In this document: piece by piece, positions 1-6,364 of the stretch
Numbering within the stretch: position 1 is the first letter of the stretch
Layout: each line of letters starts with the position of its first letter
Assembly: GCA_039184415.1 (NCBI GenBank)
Contig: JBCDBB010000158.1
Location: forward strand, 1-8,904
Reading direction: 5' to 3'
Length of the DNA stretch: 8,904 nucleotides
Source of the DNA: JANSYP01 sp039184415
Lineage (GTDB): Bacteria; Pseudomonadota; Alphaproteobacteria; Rhodobacterales; Rhodobacteraceae
Position numbers and translations under genes: made by a program
Notes under the pieces: model-generated
Seen by the model: the letters and a program-made list of their open reading frames with translations, nothing else
Databases searched by the model: none
Told to the model about the DNA's origin: nothing

Positions 1-650
1 GCCATGGCGATCAGCATCTTGGTCAGTTCGGTCGCCCGCGGGCTTCGGGCAATGACTTGCGCCGCCAGAACCTCGGCGGCGGCCATGCCCTCGCCAGTCC
101 CGACAACTTTGTCGACAAGGCCGAGCGCCAGCGCTTGATCCGCCGAAAAGACCTCACCGAACAGCGCCATGCGCCGGACAGTCTGTGCCCCGAAACGGCG
201 CACGGCCCGCTGCGTGCCCGACCAGCCCGGAATGATTCCGAGCCCGGTCTCGGGCTGTCCGATCCGGATCTGCGCCTCCGCGACGCGCATATCGGCGCAG
301 GCTGCAAGCTCCAGCCCGCCACCTAGCGCATGACCGTCCAGCACCGCGATCACCGGCTGATGCAGCCGGGCGAGAGTATCGAACGCCGCGTGACCGTCGC
401 GCACCCAGTGGCGCCCGAACTCGTCAGCGCTCGTATCCGACCAGGCATCGATGTCTCCGCCCGCGCTGAAAGCCTTGCCCTCGCCCGACAGGATCACGAC
501 CCGAACCCGGGAGTCGCGCTCGATCCGGGCGCAACAGCGCGAGAGCTCCGCCACCATCTCCGCGTCCAGCGCGTTGAGCTTGTCGGGACGGGTCAACCGC
601 AGGTGCGCGATACCGTCGTCGACTGTCACGGCAATACGGTTGTCGCTCAT
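1..650 (-). CDS. Enoyl-CoA hydratase/isomerase (crotonase family), 3' end cut by window edge
   Basis: Crotonase-fold enzyme that would add water to, or isomerise, a 2-enoyl-CoA in the cytoplasm. About 216 residues are visible; family members are usually near 260, so roughly 45 C-terminal residues lie beyond position 1. Seen in the translation: an oxyanion-hole segment around AFSAGGD (residues 60-66), the GGGLELA motif at 110-116 with Glu114, and GQPE at 131-134 with Glu134. The 20-residue spacing of these two glutamates equals that of the catalytic pair Glu144/Glu164 of rat mitochondrial enoyl-CoA hydratase, which supports genuine hydratase chemistry. The ATG at 650-648 shares bases with the TGA stop of the upstream CoA-transferase (ATGA), so it is probably translated by coupling. 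No strong Shine-Dalgarno is visible upstream. The exact acyl-CoA substrate cannot be told; an isomerase or hydrolase role within the same fold remains possible. Confidence 0.93.
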   Translation of the reverse strand, partial: MSDNRIAVTVDDGIAHLRLTRPDKLNALDAEMVAELSRCCARIERDSRVRVVILSGEGKAFSAGGDIDAWSDTSADEFGRHWVRDGHAAFDTLARLHQPVIAVLDGHALGGGLELAACADMRVAEAQIRIGQPETGLGIIPGWSGTQRAVRRFGAQTVRRMALFGEVFSADQALALGLVDKVVGTGEGMAAAEVLAAQVIARSPRATELTKMLIAM

Positions 651-2218
651 GGCGTCAAACCGATGGGCTCGGGCCGGAAGAGCGCGGCGTTCATTTCGCG
701 CAGATCATTGGAGACCCGCAAGGGTGCATCGGCCTGATCCAGCACATCCCGTTGCAGATCGACGCCGGGTGCGACCTCCATGACCTCAAGCCCGTCCGGG
801 GTCAGCCGGATGACGCAGCGCTCTGTGACGTAGAGCGCCTCCTGCCCCTGCGCGACGGCACGGCGGCCGGAAAAGCTGACCTGATCGACTTCGGGGACGA
901 TCTTGGCGATCCTGCCCTCCCGATCGATCACGAGCTTGCCGTTGTCGACCCGCATTTTGGCGCCGGCATTGAAGTTGCCAGAAAAGATGATCCGCTTGGC
1001 CCGCGCCGTGATGTCGACGAAACCGCCTGCCCCGGCAGTCCGGTGCGGTGTCGCGGCAAGCCGCGAAACATTGACCGACCCGTCTGCACCGATCTCCAGG
1101 AAGGACAGTAGCGAACAGTCGAAACCGCCGGCCTGGAAGTAGGCGAACTGATGCGGCGAACTGACGAAGGCCTCTGCGTTCGAGGCGCACCCGAATTTGA
1201 AGTCGAGCAGCGGCACACCGCCTACGGCACCCTGCTCGATAACCCAGGTGACGGCGCCATGCTGGCCTTCCTCAAGGAAGATACGTGGCACATTGGCCGA
1301 CACACCAAAGCCGATATTGACCGCCCAGCCGCGCCGCATCTCCTGGGCGACGCGCCGCGCGATGACCTTGCCGACGCCGAATTCGGGCAGGTTGAAGCTG
1401 TCCAGCGGTCGGATCAGTTCACCCGAGATCGCCGGGTCGTAAGGCGTCGCGGTGGTCTGCAGCATTTCCGGTGCCTCGACGACCATATCGACGAGGATTC
1501 CCGGCACATGAACGTCATGGGGCCGCAAGGATCCTGACTTGGCCACGCGCCGGACCTGAGCGATCACCTTGCCGCCGCAATTGTGGGCGGCCAGCGCCAT
1601 CTCCATCGCTCCGAGGGTCGCGCCCTCGCCTTCGAAACTCAGGTTGCCATTCTCGTCTCCGGTCGTGGCCCGGATGATCGCGACGTCAGGCTTCAGGGCC
1701 GGAAAATGGAGCCAGTCCTCACCATCGAATTCGCGGCGTTGGACGATTGGCCTTGCGCGGGCAGCATCGTTCATCGCACCGCCTTCGAGATCGGGATCAA
1801 CGAAAGTCTCCATCCCAACTTTAGTCAGCACGCCCGGACGGTGGCCCGCGCCCTCGCGCAGCATGTCGAAGATGATGCCGGAGGGCAGATTGTAGGCCTC
1901 GACCTCGTTGGCCCCGATCATCTGCCAAATGAGCGGCGGCTCTGCTTTGGAGGGGCCGGACGGATAGGACCCGCCGATGATGCGCGTCAGACAACCCGGA
2001 CGGGCGTAGTGGTCCACGCCTTTGGTCCCGAAGAAGTCGCCCGCCGCGATCGGGTGAATGCTGGTCAGTCCTCGCGGTGCGCCTGTAGCTTCGAACCGCT
2101 GGCCGAGCGCCTCGAGCACCGCGTCGGGGCAACAAAGACCGCTTGAGGAATTCACCGCGATCACCGCGTCGTCCCGAATGATCGCAACCGCATCTTGAGC
2201 TGAACACTGCTTGATCAC
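647..2218 (-). CDS. Acyl-CoA:acetate / 3-ketoacid CoA-transferase (propionate CoA-transferase type)
   Basis: Family I CoA-transferase with the alpha and beta halves fused in one 523-residue chain, as in propionate CoA-transferase and E. coli YdiF. It would move CoA between an acyl-CoA and a free acid through a glutamyl-CoA thioester. The N-terminal half has the glycine-rich CoA-transferase region (about residues 55-85). The C-terminal half carries VIEQGAVGGVP, in which Glu328 sits where the family's catalytic glutamate is expected, followed by a GCASNAEA segment and a GAGGFVDIT segment (residues 396-404) typical of YdiF/Pct proteins. The start is GTG at 2218-2216: an in-frame TAA at 2248-2246 rules out a much longer N-terminus, and a GGAG sits nine bases upstream. 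It is the first gene after a 228 bp gap with its own candidate promoter, and overlaps the enoyl-CoA hydratase start by four bases. The substrate (propionate, acetoacetate, a hydroxy acid or other) is not determined. Confidence 0.92.
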   Translation of the reverse strand: MIKQCSAQDAVAIIRDDAVIAVNSSSGLCCPDAVLEALGQRFEATGAPRGLTSIHPIAAGDFFGTKGVDHYARPGCLTRIIGGSYPSGPSKAEPPLIWQMIGANEVEAYNLPSGIIFDMLREGAGHRPGVLTKVGMETFVDPDLEGGAMNDAARARPIVQRREFDGEDWLHFPALKPDVAIIRATTGDENGNLSFEGEGATLGAMEMALAAHNCGGKVIAQVRRVAKSGSLRPHDVHVPGILVDMVVEAPEMLQTTATPYDPAISGELIRPLDSFNLPEFGVGKVIARRVAQEMRRGWAVNIGFGVSANVPRIFLEEGQHGAVTWVIEQGAVGGVPLLDFKFGCASNAEAFVSSPHQFAYFQAGGFDCSLLSFLEIGADGSVNVSRLAATPHRTAGAGGFVDITARAKRIIFSGNFNAGAKMRVDNGKLVIDREGRIAKIVPEVDQVSFSGRRAVAQGQEALYVTERCVIRLTPDGLEVMEVAPGVDLQRDVLDQADAPLRVSNDLREMNAALFRPEPIGLTP

Positions 2219-2227
2219 GGGTCTGAA

Positions 2228-2231
2228 CTCC
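2228..2231 (-). promoter_or_regulatory. Ribosome binding site supporting the GTG start of the CoA-transferase
   Basis: GGAG on the minus strand lies nine bases before the GTG at 2218-2216. Together with the in-frame TAA at 2248-2246 it favours GTG as the true start over any internal ATG. Confidence 0.6.
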
Positions 2232-2250
2232 GAAGTCTGCGTCGCTTAAG

Positions 2251-2270
2251 TAACCATTTGGTTATAACCT
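2251..2270. promoter_or_regulatory. Composite inverted-repeat operator candidate
   Basis: An AT-rich island in otherwise GC-rich DNA contains two overlapping palindromes. TAACCA-TT-TGGTTA occupies 2251-2264 (perfect 6 bp arms) and GGTTATAACC occupies 2260-2269 (perfect 10 bp palindrome). They share the central GGTTA unit, so three half-site-like units lie in alternating orientation. The GT-TATA-AC core fits the loose GT-N-AC pattern typical of GntR/FadR-subfamily operators, but other regulator families could also bind it. The candidate -10 of the CoA-transferase promoter lies inside it, so a bound protein would be expected to repress. The regulator itself is not in the window. The palindromes are seen directly; the operator role is inferred. 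Confidence 0.5.
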
Positions 2271-2288
2271 GATGGCATGGCGACGCAA
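2261..2288 (-). promoter_or_regulatory. Candidate sigma-70 promoter for the CoA-transferase/enoyl-CoA hydratase unit
   Basis: On the minus strand a weak -35 (TTGCGT, 2288-2283) is followed by a 16 bp spacer and a good -10 (TATAAC, 2266-2261). This would start transcription near 2254 and leave a leader of about 36 bases before the GTG. The -35 matches the consensus at only three of six positions, so the promoter may be weak, activator-dependent or wrongly placed. Its overlap with the inverted repeats is the main reason to take it seriously. Confidence 0.4.
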
Positions 2289-2446
2289 CGAATTCAAGGG
2301 GCCGAGTTTCGAGTGTCGGCCTCTCGTCGCGTCGCGCTCGAGAAGCCGTACCAAGAATTCGGTGCCGGTTTTGGAGAGCGGGCGGCTCTGGTTTGCAAAT
2401 CAGGTCGCGAAGAGCAGCGTATGGAAGCCTGGGGATCGGAACGCTC
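2272..2446. other. Remainder of the intergenic region: no gene seen
   Basis: Between the stop of the SDR gene and the promoter candidate no reading frame shows a recognisable protein. The plus-strand open frames starting at 2272 and 2277 run antisense into the SDR gene, have no convincing ribosome site and resemble no family I know. Small hairpins exist (GGCCGA/TCGGCC arms at 2300-2305 and 2316-2321; AGAGC/GCTCT arms at 2375-2379 and 2385-2389), but none is followed by a T-run on the minus strand. No intrinsic terminator for the upstream operon is therefore evident. Confidence 0.6.
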
Positions 2447-3211
2447 TCAGCGCCCCATCCATCCCCCGTCGACTGTCAGGATCTCACCATGGACATAATC
2501 CGACGCCGACGACGCCAGAAAGACCGCCGGTCCGACGAAATCCTCGGGCCGGCCCCATCGCCCGGCCGGAATGCGTTCCAGAATGGCTTTGGAGCGGTCG
2601 GGATCATCCTGCAACGCCTGGGTGTTGTCGGTCGCGATATAGCCCGGGGCAATCGCATTCACGTTGACGCCTCGGGACGCCCATTCATTGGCGAGCGCCT
2701 TGGTCAGCTGCCCGACACCGCCCTTCGACGCCGCATAGCCGGGAACGGTGATGCCACCCTGGAATGTCAGCAGCGAGGCCGTGAAGATGATCTTGCCCGA
2801 GCCGCGGGCCACCATCTTGCGCCCGATCTCGCGGCTCAGGACGAACTGCGCGGTCAGGTTCGTTTCGATCACCTCGTCCCATAACGAATCGTCGTGCTCC
2901 GCAGCCGGCTTCCGGCGAATCGTACCCGCATTATTGATGAGAATGTCGGGAACGATCCCCTCCGCCTCCAAGCCGGACGTGAATGCGTTGAGCGCAGCAC
3001 GGTCCGAGAAGTCGCAGGCGTAGCCGCGAAAAGACCGGCCTTTTGCCTCGACCACCTGGCCGACGGCGCTACCCGAACTCTCGAGTGTCGCGCTCACGCC
3101 CAGAATGTCGGCCCCGGCCTCGGCCAGTCCCTCGGCCATGGCTCGGCCGATCCCGCGCTTGGCACCTGTGACGAGAGCGGTCTTCCCGGCTAGATCAAAC
3201 AGGCCGCTCAT
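2447..3211 (-). CDS. kduD: KduD-like short-chain dehydrogenase (2-keto-3-deoxy sugar acid dehydrogenase)
   Basis: Classical SDR of 254 residues, the family's usual size, acting in the cytoplasm with NAD(P). Seen: the nucleotide-binding TGAKRGIG (15-22), NNAG (93-96), the structural Asn118, and the catalytic triad Ser146, Tyr159 and Lys163 (YAASK). The C-terminal third has the hallmark of KduD, 2-dehydro-3-deoxy-D-gluconate 5-dehydrogenase: NAIAPGYIATDNTQ, then RIPAGRWG (213-220), FLASSASDYV (231-240) and the ending VDGGW. The symbol is a family label. The cluster has no KduI or other pectin-pathway gene, so the substrate here could be a different 2-keto-3-deoxy acid produced by the dehydratase two genes upstream. 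The ATG overlaps the TGA of the zinc dehydrogenase (ATGA), and a strong GGAGGT lies at 3222-3217. It is the last gene of the sugar operon. Confidence 0.92.
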   Translation of the reverse strand: MSGLFDLAGKTALVTGAKRGIGRAMAEGLAEAGADILGVSATLESSGSAVGQVVEAKGRSFRGYACDFSDRAALNAFTSGLEAEGIVPDILINNAGTIRRKPAAEHDDSLWDEVIETNLTAQFVLSREIGRKMVARGSGKIIFTASLLTFQGGITVPGYAASKGGVGQLTKALANEWASRGVNVNAIAPGYIATDNTQALQDDPDRSKAILERIPAGRWGRPEDFVGPAVFLASSASDYVHGEILTVDGGWMGR

Positions 3212-4245
3212 GCCTCACCTCCGACACGGATCAGGCTCTTCAGCGCGGTTGGGCTGCGATCCAGCGCCTCGAACGCCTGCTGGATCTCCGCCAGCGGACT
3301 GACATCAGTGATGACCGTGTCCGCATCTATGGCACCCCCTGAGACCAACGCAATCGCTTGCTCATAGTCCTCCGGTTCATAGACCCGCGCGCCGATCAGT
3401 TTCAGTTCGCGCCAGAAGAACTGAAAGAGATCGATCTGCGGCTTGGTGGCATGAATGGCAACCATAACGATCCGCGCGCGCGTGGCAGCGACCGCCGTCA
3501 TGGCGTCGACTCCGGGCTGCGTGCCGGAAACCTCAAAGACGACGTCAGCCCCCTTGCCGCCCGTCCGAGCGTCGATGGCAGCGAAGAGATCCTCCTCGAC
3601 CGGGTTCACGACATCGAACCCCAGCGTCCGGGCAATCGCCAGCCGGTTGGGATTGACCTCCGAAATCACGACATGGCCGCCCGCCTCACGCGCGACCATG
3701 GCGACCAGCACTCCTATGGGGCCGCCGCCGATGACAACCGCATCCTCTCCAGCCCGCAGGCTGGACAGGCGGACGTCGTGGCAGGCAACGGCGACGGGCT
3801 CGATCAGCGCAGCATGGTCGAGCTGCATTCCCTCGGGCAATCGGTGAACCGTATGCGCCGGCACCACCCAGAAATCCTGCATCGCACCGTCCGTATCGAG
3901 GCCGAGGAACTTCAGCCTGTGGCAGAGATGGCGATGCCCTGCGACACAGGCCGGACAGTCGCCGCACGGATCAAGCGGCCGCACCACAACTTTTTCCCCA
4001 ACAGTGACATCGTCCACATGTGCCCCAACGGCGGCAACCGTACCGGACATCTCGTGGCCGACGATCCGGTTCAGCCCGACGCGGGCGTCCATGTTGCCGT
4101 GATAGACATGCATATCGGTGCCGCAGATGCCGCAATAGGCGATGCGGATCGCAACCTCACCCGGTCCCGGATCGGCTGACGCGACGGGCTCGACGTCGAA
4201 CTGCTTGTTGCCCCGGTAGAAGGCGGCGATGGGATTTGCCGGCAT
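3208..4245 (-). CDS. Zinc-dependent medium-chain alcohol dehydrogenase (threonine/sorbitol dehydrogenase-like)
   Basis: MDR-superfamily oxidoreductase of 345 residues, NAD(P)-dependent and cytoplasmic. The catalytic zinc site is visible as Cys38 in YCGICGTD, His64-Glu65 in GHE, and Glu149 in IEP. A complete structural zinc site is present as Cys94, Cys97, Cys100 and Cys108. The Rossmann motif GGGPIG is at 173-178, and an acidic Glu196 at the end of the second strand favours NAD over NADP. In this operon it probably oxidises a sugar, polyol or sugar acid before or after the dehydratase step; the substrate is not recognisable from sequence. The start follows AGGA at 4256-4253 with a seven-base spacer, eleven bases after the dehydratase stop. 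Its TGA overlaps the SDR start by four bases. L-threonine or butanediol dehydrogenase activity is less likely given the neighbours. Confidence 0.93.
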   Translation of the reverse strand: MPANPIAAFYRGNKQFDVEPVASADPGPGEVAIRIAYCGICGTDMHVYHGNMDARVGLNRIVGHEMSGTVAAVGAHVDDVTVGEKVVVRPLDPCGDCPACVAGHRHLCHRLKFLGLDTDGAMQDFWVVPAHTVHRLPEGMQLDHAALIEPVAVACHDVRLSSLRAGEDAVVIGGGPIGVLVAMVAREAGGHVVISEVNPNRLAIARTLGFDVVNPVEEDLFAAIDARTGGKGADVVFEVSGTQPGVDAMTAVAATRARIVMVAIHATKPQIDLFQFFWRELKLIGARVYEPEDYEQAIALVSGGAIDADTVITDVSPLAEIQQAFEALDRSPTALKSLIRVGGEA

Positions 4246-4256
4246 GGGCGGGTCCT

Positions 4257-5369
4257 CTATGAGAGCACTGGGCTGAGCCGACCGGCCTGCGCGGCCTCCA
4301 GCATCTCCCAGTCGAACGTAACGCCGATGCCCGGCTGATCGGGAGCGACGGCCAGATGATCTTGGACCACCAGGGGACGGGTCGTGTAGGTGTCGATTGG
4401 AAAGGAATGCACCTCCAGCCAGCCCGCACTGGGCCGAGCCGAGACGAGGCTGACATGGAGCTCCTGCATGCCATGGCTACAAACCGGGATGCCGCGCTGT
4501 TCGCACAGGTCCGCCACCTGAAGCCATCCGGTGATCCCACCGCAATTCGAGGCGTCCGGCTGGAGAAAGCTCAGCCGTGCATCGGCAACCGCATATTCGA
4601 ACTCGTGGATCGTGTGCAGGTTTTCCCCCATCGCCAAGGGCACCCCGGTCGCCTCGGCGATGCGCCCGAACCCCTTGTAGTCGTCGGGGATTGTGGGTTC
4701 CTCGAACCACAGCACGTCATAGTCCTTGAAGCCCCGGGCGGCCACGATCGCCTGGTCGACAGTCATGGCGTAGTTGGCATCGACCATAAAGGCGCGGTCG
4801 GAACCTAGAACCTCCCGCACGGCGCGGGCGCGCGACAGATCCTCCGTCAGATCGGGTAGACCCACCTTGATCTTCACGCCGTTGAATCCGCGGTCGAGAT
4901 ACCCTTCCGTCTGGCGCAAGAGCTTTTCCAGGGGAAAGTTGAGATCAATACCGCCGGCATAGGCCTTGCAGCGATCCGAGGCCCCACCCGCCATCTCGAC
5001 CAGGGACTGGCCGGTGCGTTTCCCACGCAGGTCCCAAAGCGCGATATCCACCGCCGAGATCGCGAAAGAGGCGATCCCGCCCCGCCCGACATAGTGGACA
5101 TGCCATTGCATCGCGTCATGGAGCGAGGCGATCTCAGTCCCGTCCCGGCCCAGCAGCATGGGTGTAAGGTCATGCTCCACCATGGCCCGGATGGCGTGCC
5201 CGCCCTTGCCACCGGTGTAGGTATAGCCCGTCCCGTCGGAACCATCTGCAAGACGGATCGTGACGGTCACCAGTTCAAAATGGGTATGGTCGCCATGCTT
5301 GGCGTCATGGAGCACCTCCGGCAGGGGCACCCTGTAGAGACGGCACTCGACGGACCGGATCGCGCTCAT
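4257..5369 (-). CDS. Acid-sugar dehydratase, mandelate racemase subgroup of the enolase superfamily
   Basis: A 370-residue enzyme that would abstract the proton alpha to a carboxylate in a Mg-dependent way, most likely dehydrating an aldonic or aldaric acid to its 2-keto-3-deoxy form. The full active site is visible: Lys166 and Lys168 (KIK), metal ligands Asp197 (VDAN), Glu223 (FEEP) and Glu249 (GEN), the Asp272-His299 dyad, and Glu319. Every one lies exactly two positions after its mandelate racemase counterpart (164, 166, 195, 221, 247, 270, 297, 317), so the subgroup call is firm. The segment around VGRGGIASFAISAVDIALWD resembles talarate/galactarate and related dehydratases, but substrate-specific residues cannot be judged by eye. 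The frame is open far upstream, yet homology begins at the ATG at 5369, which has AGAAGG seven bases before it and overlaps the permease stop as ATGA. The stop is TAG. Confidence 0.93.
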   Translation of the reverse strand: MSAIRSVECRLYRVPLPEVLHDAKHGDHTHFELVTVTIRLADGSDGTGYTYTGGKGGHAIRAMVEHDLTPMLLGRDGTEIASLHDAMQWHVHYVGRGGIASFAISAVDIALWDLRGKRTGQSLVEMAGGASDRCKAYAGGIDLNFPLEKLLRQTEGYLDRGFNGVKIKVGLPDLTEDLSRARAVREVLGSDRAFMVDANYAMTVDQAIVAARGFKDYDVLWFEEPTIPDDYKGFGRIAEATGVPLAMGENLHTIHEFEYAVADARLSFLQPDASNCGGITGWLQVADLCEQRGIPVCSHGMQELHVSLVSARPSAGWLEVHSFPIDTYTTRPLVVQDHLAVAPDQPGIGVTFDWEMLEAAQAGRLSPVLS

Positions 5370-6361
5370 GCGGCGGCCTTCTGGTGCCGGGCCATGAGAC
5401 GGGCCTGGAACAGGATGACCACGAAGAGAAAACCGCCGCGGATCACCATCTGCCAATAGGCGCTGAAACTGATCGTGCCGCGACCGTTCTCGAAATTGAG
5501 GATGTTGAAGACGAGCCCCAGCAGCAGCGCGCCGGCCACTGTCGCAGGCACGGACCCCAGCCCGCCGGTGAGCAGCGTCCCCCCCACGACGACCGAGGCG
5601 ATGGCCGAGAGCTCCCATCCGATCCCTTCGAGGGGCTGGCCCGCGCCAAAGCCCGAAGCGAGAAACAACCCGGCCAGCCCCGCACAGCCACCCGAGAGGA
5701 TGTAGACGAAGGCCTTGGCACGGTTGACTTTCAGCCCCATGAGCGCGGACGCATCCTCGCTGCCGCCGATCGCGAGTACCGTGCGCCCGATCGTGGTCTT
5801 TTCCAGCACGATCCATAGCACGACGGCCAGAACGCCGACGATCAGGATCGTCCAGGGCAGGACTCCGCCCGCCTGTTCCATGCCGAGCTTCGTGAAGTTC
5901 GAGGTCCAGTCGACCGAGATCGTCTGCGCGCCCGAAATCACCAGCGCCCCGCCCTTGGCACCAAGCATTGTCGCCAAGGTCGCGATAAAGGGCGGGATGT
6001 TCAGTACGATCACGAAGAGCGCGTTGATCGCTCCAAAGGCGAGACCCGCGGCAATCGCGCCGGGCAGCGCAATCTGAATACCATAGGGACTGAGATAAGC
6101 CGCCACGACCGAGGTGAAGGCCGCCACCGAGCCCACCGACAGATCGATGCCCCCCGTCATGATCACGAAACACATGCCGAGCGCGATGGCGATGAACATG
6201 GCATTATAGTTCAGAAAGGAGGTGATATTGTAGGCGCTTCCGAAATTCTCGTAGCGCATCAGGCCAAAGGCTATGAGAGCGAAGAGCACGACCCAAACCG
6301 TAAGGGAGGCGGAGTTGCGTTGCAGTGTGCGGCGCAGATCGAATGCACTGTCATCGAGCAT
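5366..6361 (-). CDS. Sugar ABC transporter permease, ribose/galactofuranose type (YjfF-like)
   Basis: Inner-membrane subunit of a CUT2-family importer, 331 residues, with a short charged N-terminus and about eight to ten hydrophobic segments. The family signature TGGIDLSVGS is at 69-78. The cytoplasmic coupling segment running from IGRTVLAIGG (191-200) into SEDASALMGL is typical of RbsC/YjfF proteins, as is ELSAIASVVVGGT (250-262). It would pair with the preceding permease to form a heterodimeric channel, as YtfT and YjfF do. The ATG lies three bases after that permease's stop, with GGAAGG at 6375-6370 as ribosome site. Its own TGA overlaps the dehydratase ATG. The transported sugar is not known. 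Confidence 0.93.
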   Translation of the reverse strand: MLDDSAFDLRRTLQRNSASLTVWVVLFALIAFGLMRYENFGSAYNITSFLNYNAMFIAIALGMCFVIMTGGIDLSVGSVAAFTSVVAAYLSPYGIQIALPGAIAAGLAFGAINALFVIVLNIPPFIATLATMLGAKGGALVISGAQTISVDWTSNFTKLGMEQAGGVLPWTILIVGVLAVVLWIVLEKTTIGRTVLAIGGSEDASALMGLKVNRAKAFVYILSGGCAGLAGLFLASGFGAGQPLEGIGWELSAIASVVVGGTLLTGGLGSVPATVAGALLLGLVFNILNFENGRGTISFSAYWQMVIRGGFLFVVILFQARLMARHQKAAA

Positions 6362-6364
6362 GTC

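Noticed and set aside
330..2146. Several long plus-strand open frames opposite the CoA-transferase and enoyl-CoA hydratase genes
   Set aside because: Long antisense frames are expected in GC-rich coding DNA. The minus-strand proteins carry complete catalytic motifs and the plus-strand ones do not.
2300..2321. GGCCGA/TCGGCC hairpin as terminator of the sugar operon
   Set aside because: Only a 6 bp stem with a 10-base loop and no T-run on the minus strand. It also lies about 130 bases beyond the SDR stop.
2375..2389. AGAGC/GCTCT hairpin as terminator
   Set aside because: A 5 bp stem with a 5-base loop; the downstream minus-strand sequence is C/A-rich, not T-rich.
2272..2667. Plus-strand open frames starting in the intergenic region (at 2272, 2277 and 2393)
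   Set aside because: They run antisense into the SDR gene, have arginine- and proline-rich shadow-type composition, resemble no known family and lack a convincing ribosome site.
5370..6173. An N-terminal extension of the dehydratase frame by about 268 codons
   Set aside because: The extension reads the permease gene in another frame with low-complexity Gly/Arg content. Family homology begins at the ATG at 5369, which has its own ribosome site and an ATGA overlap.
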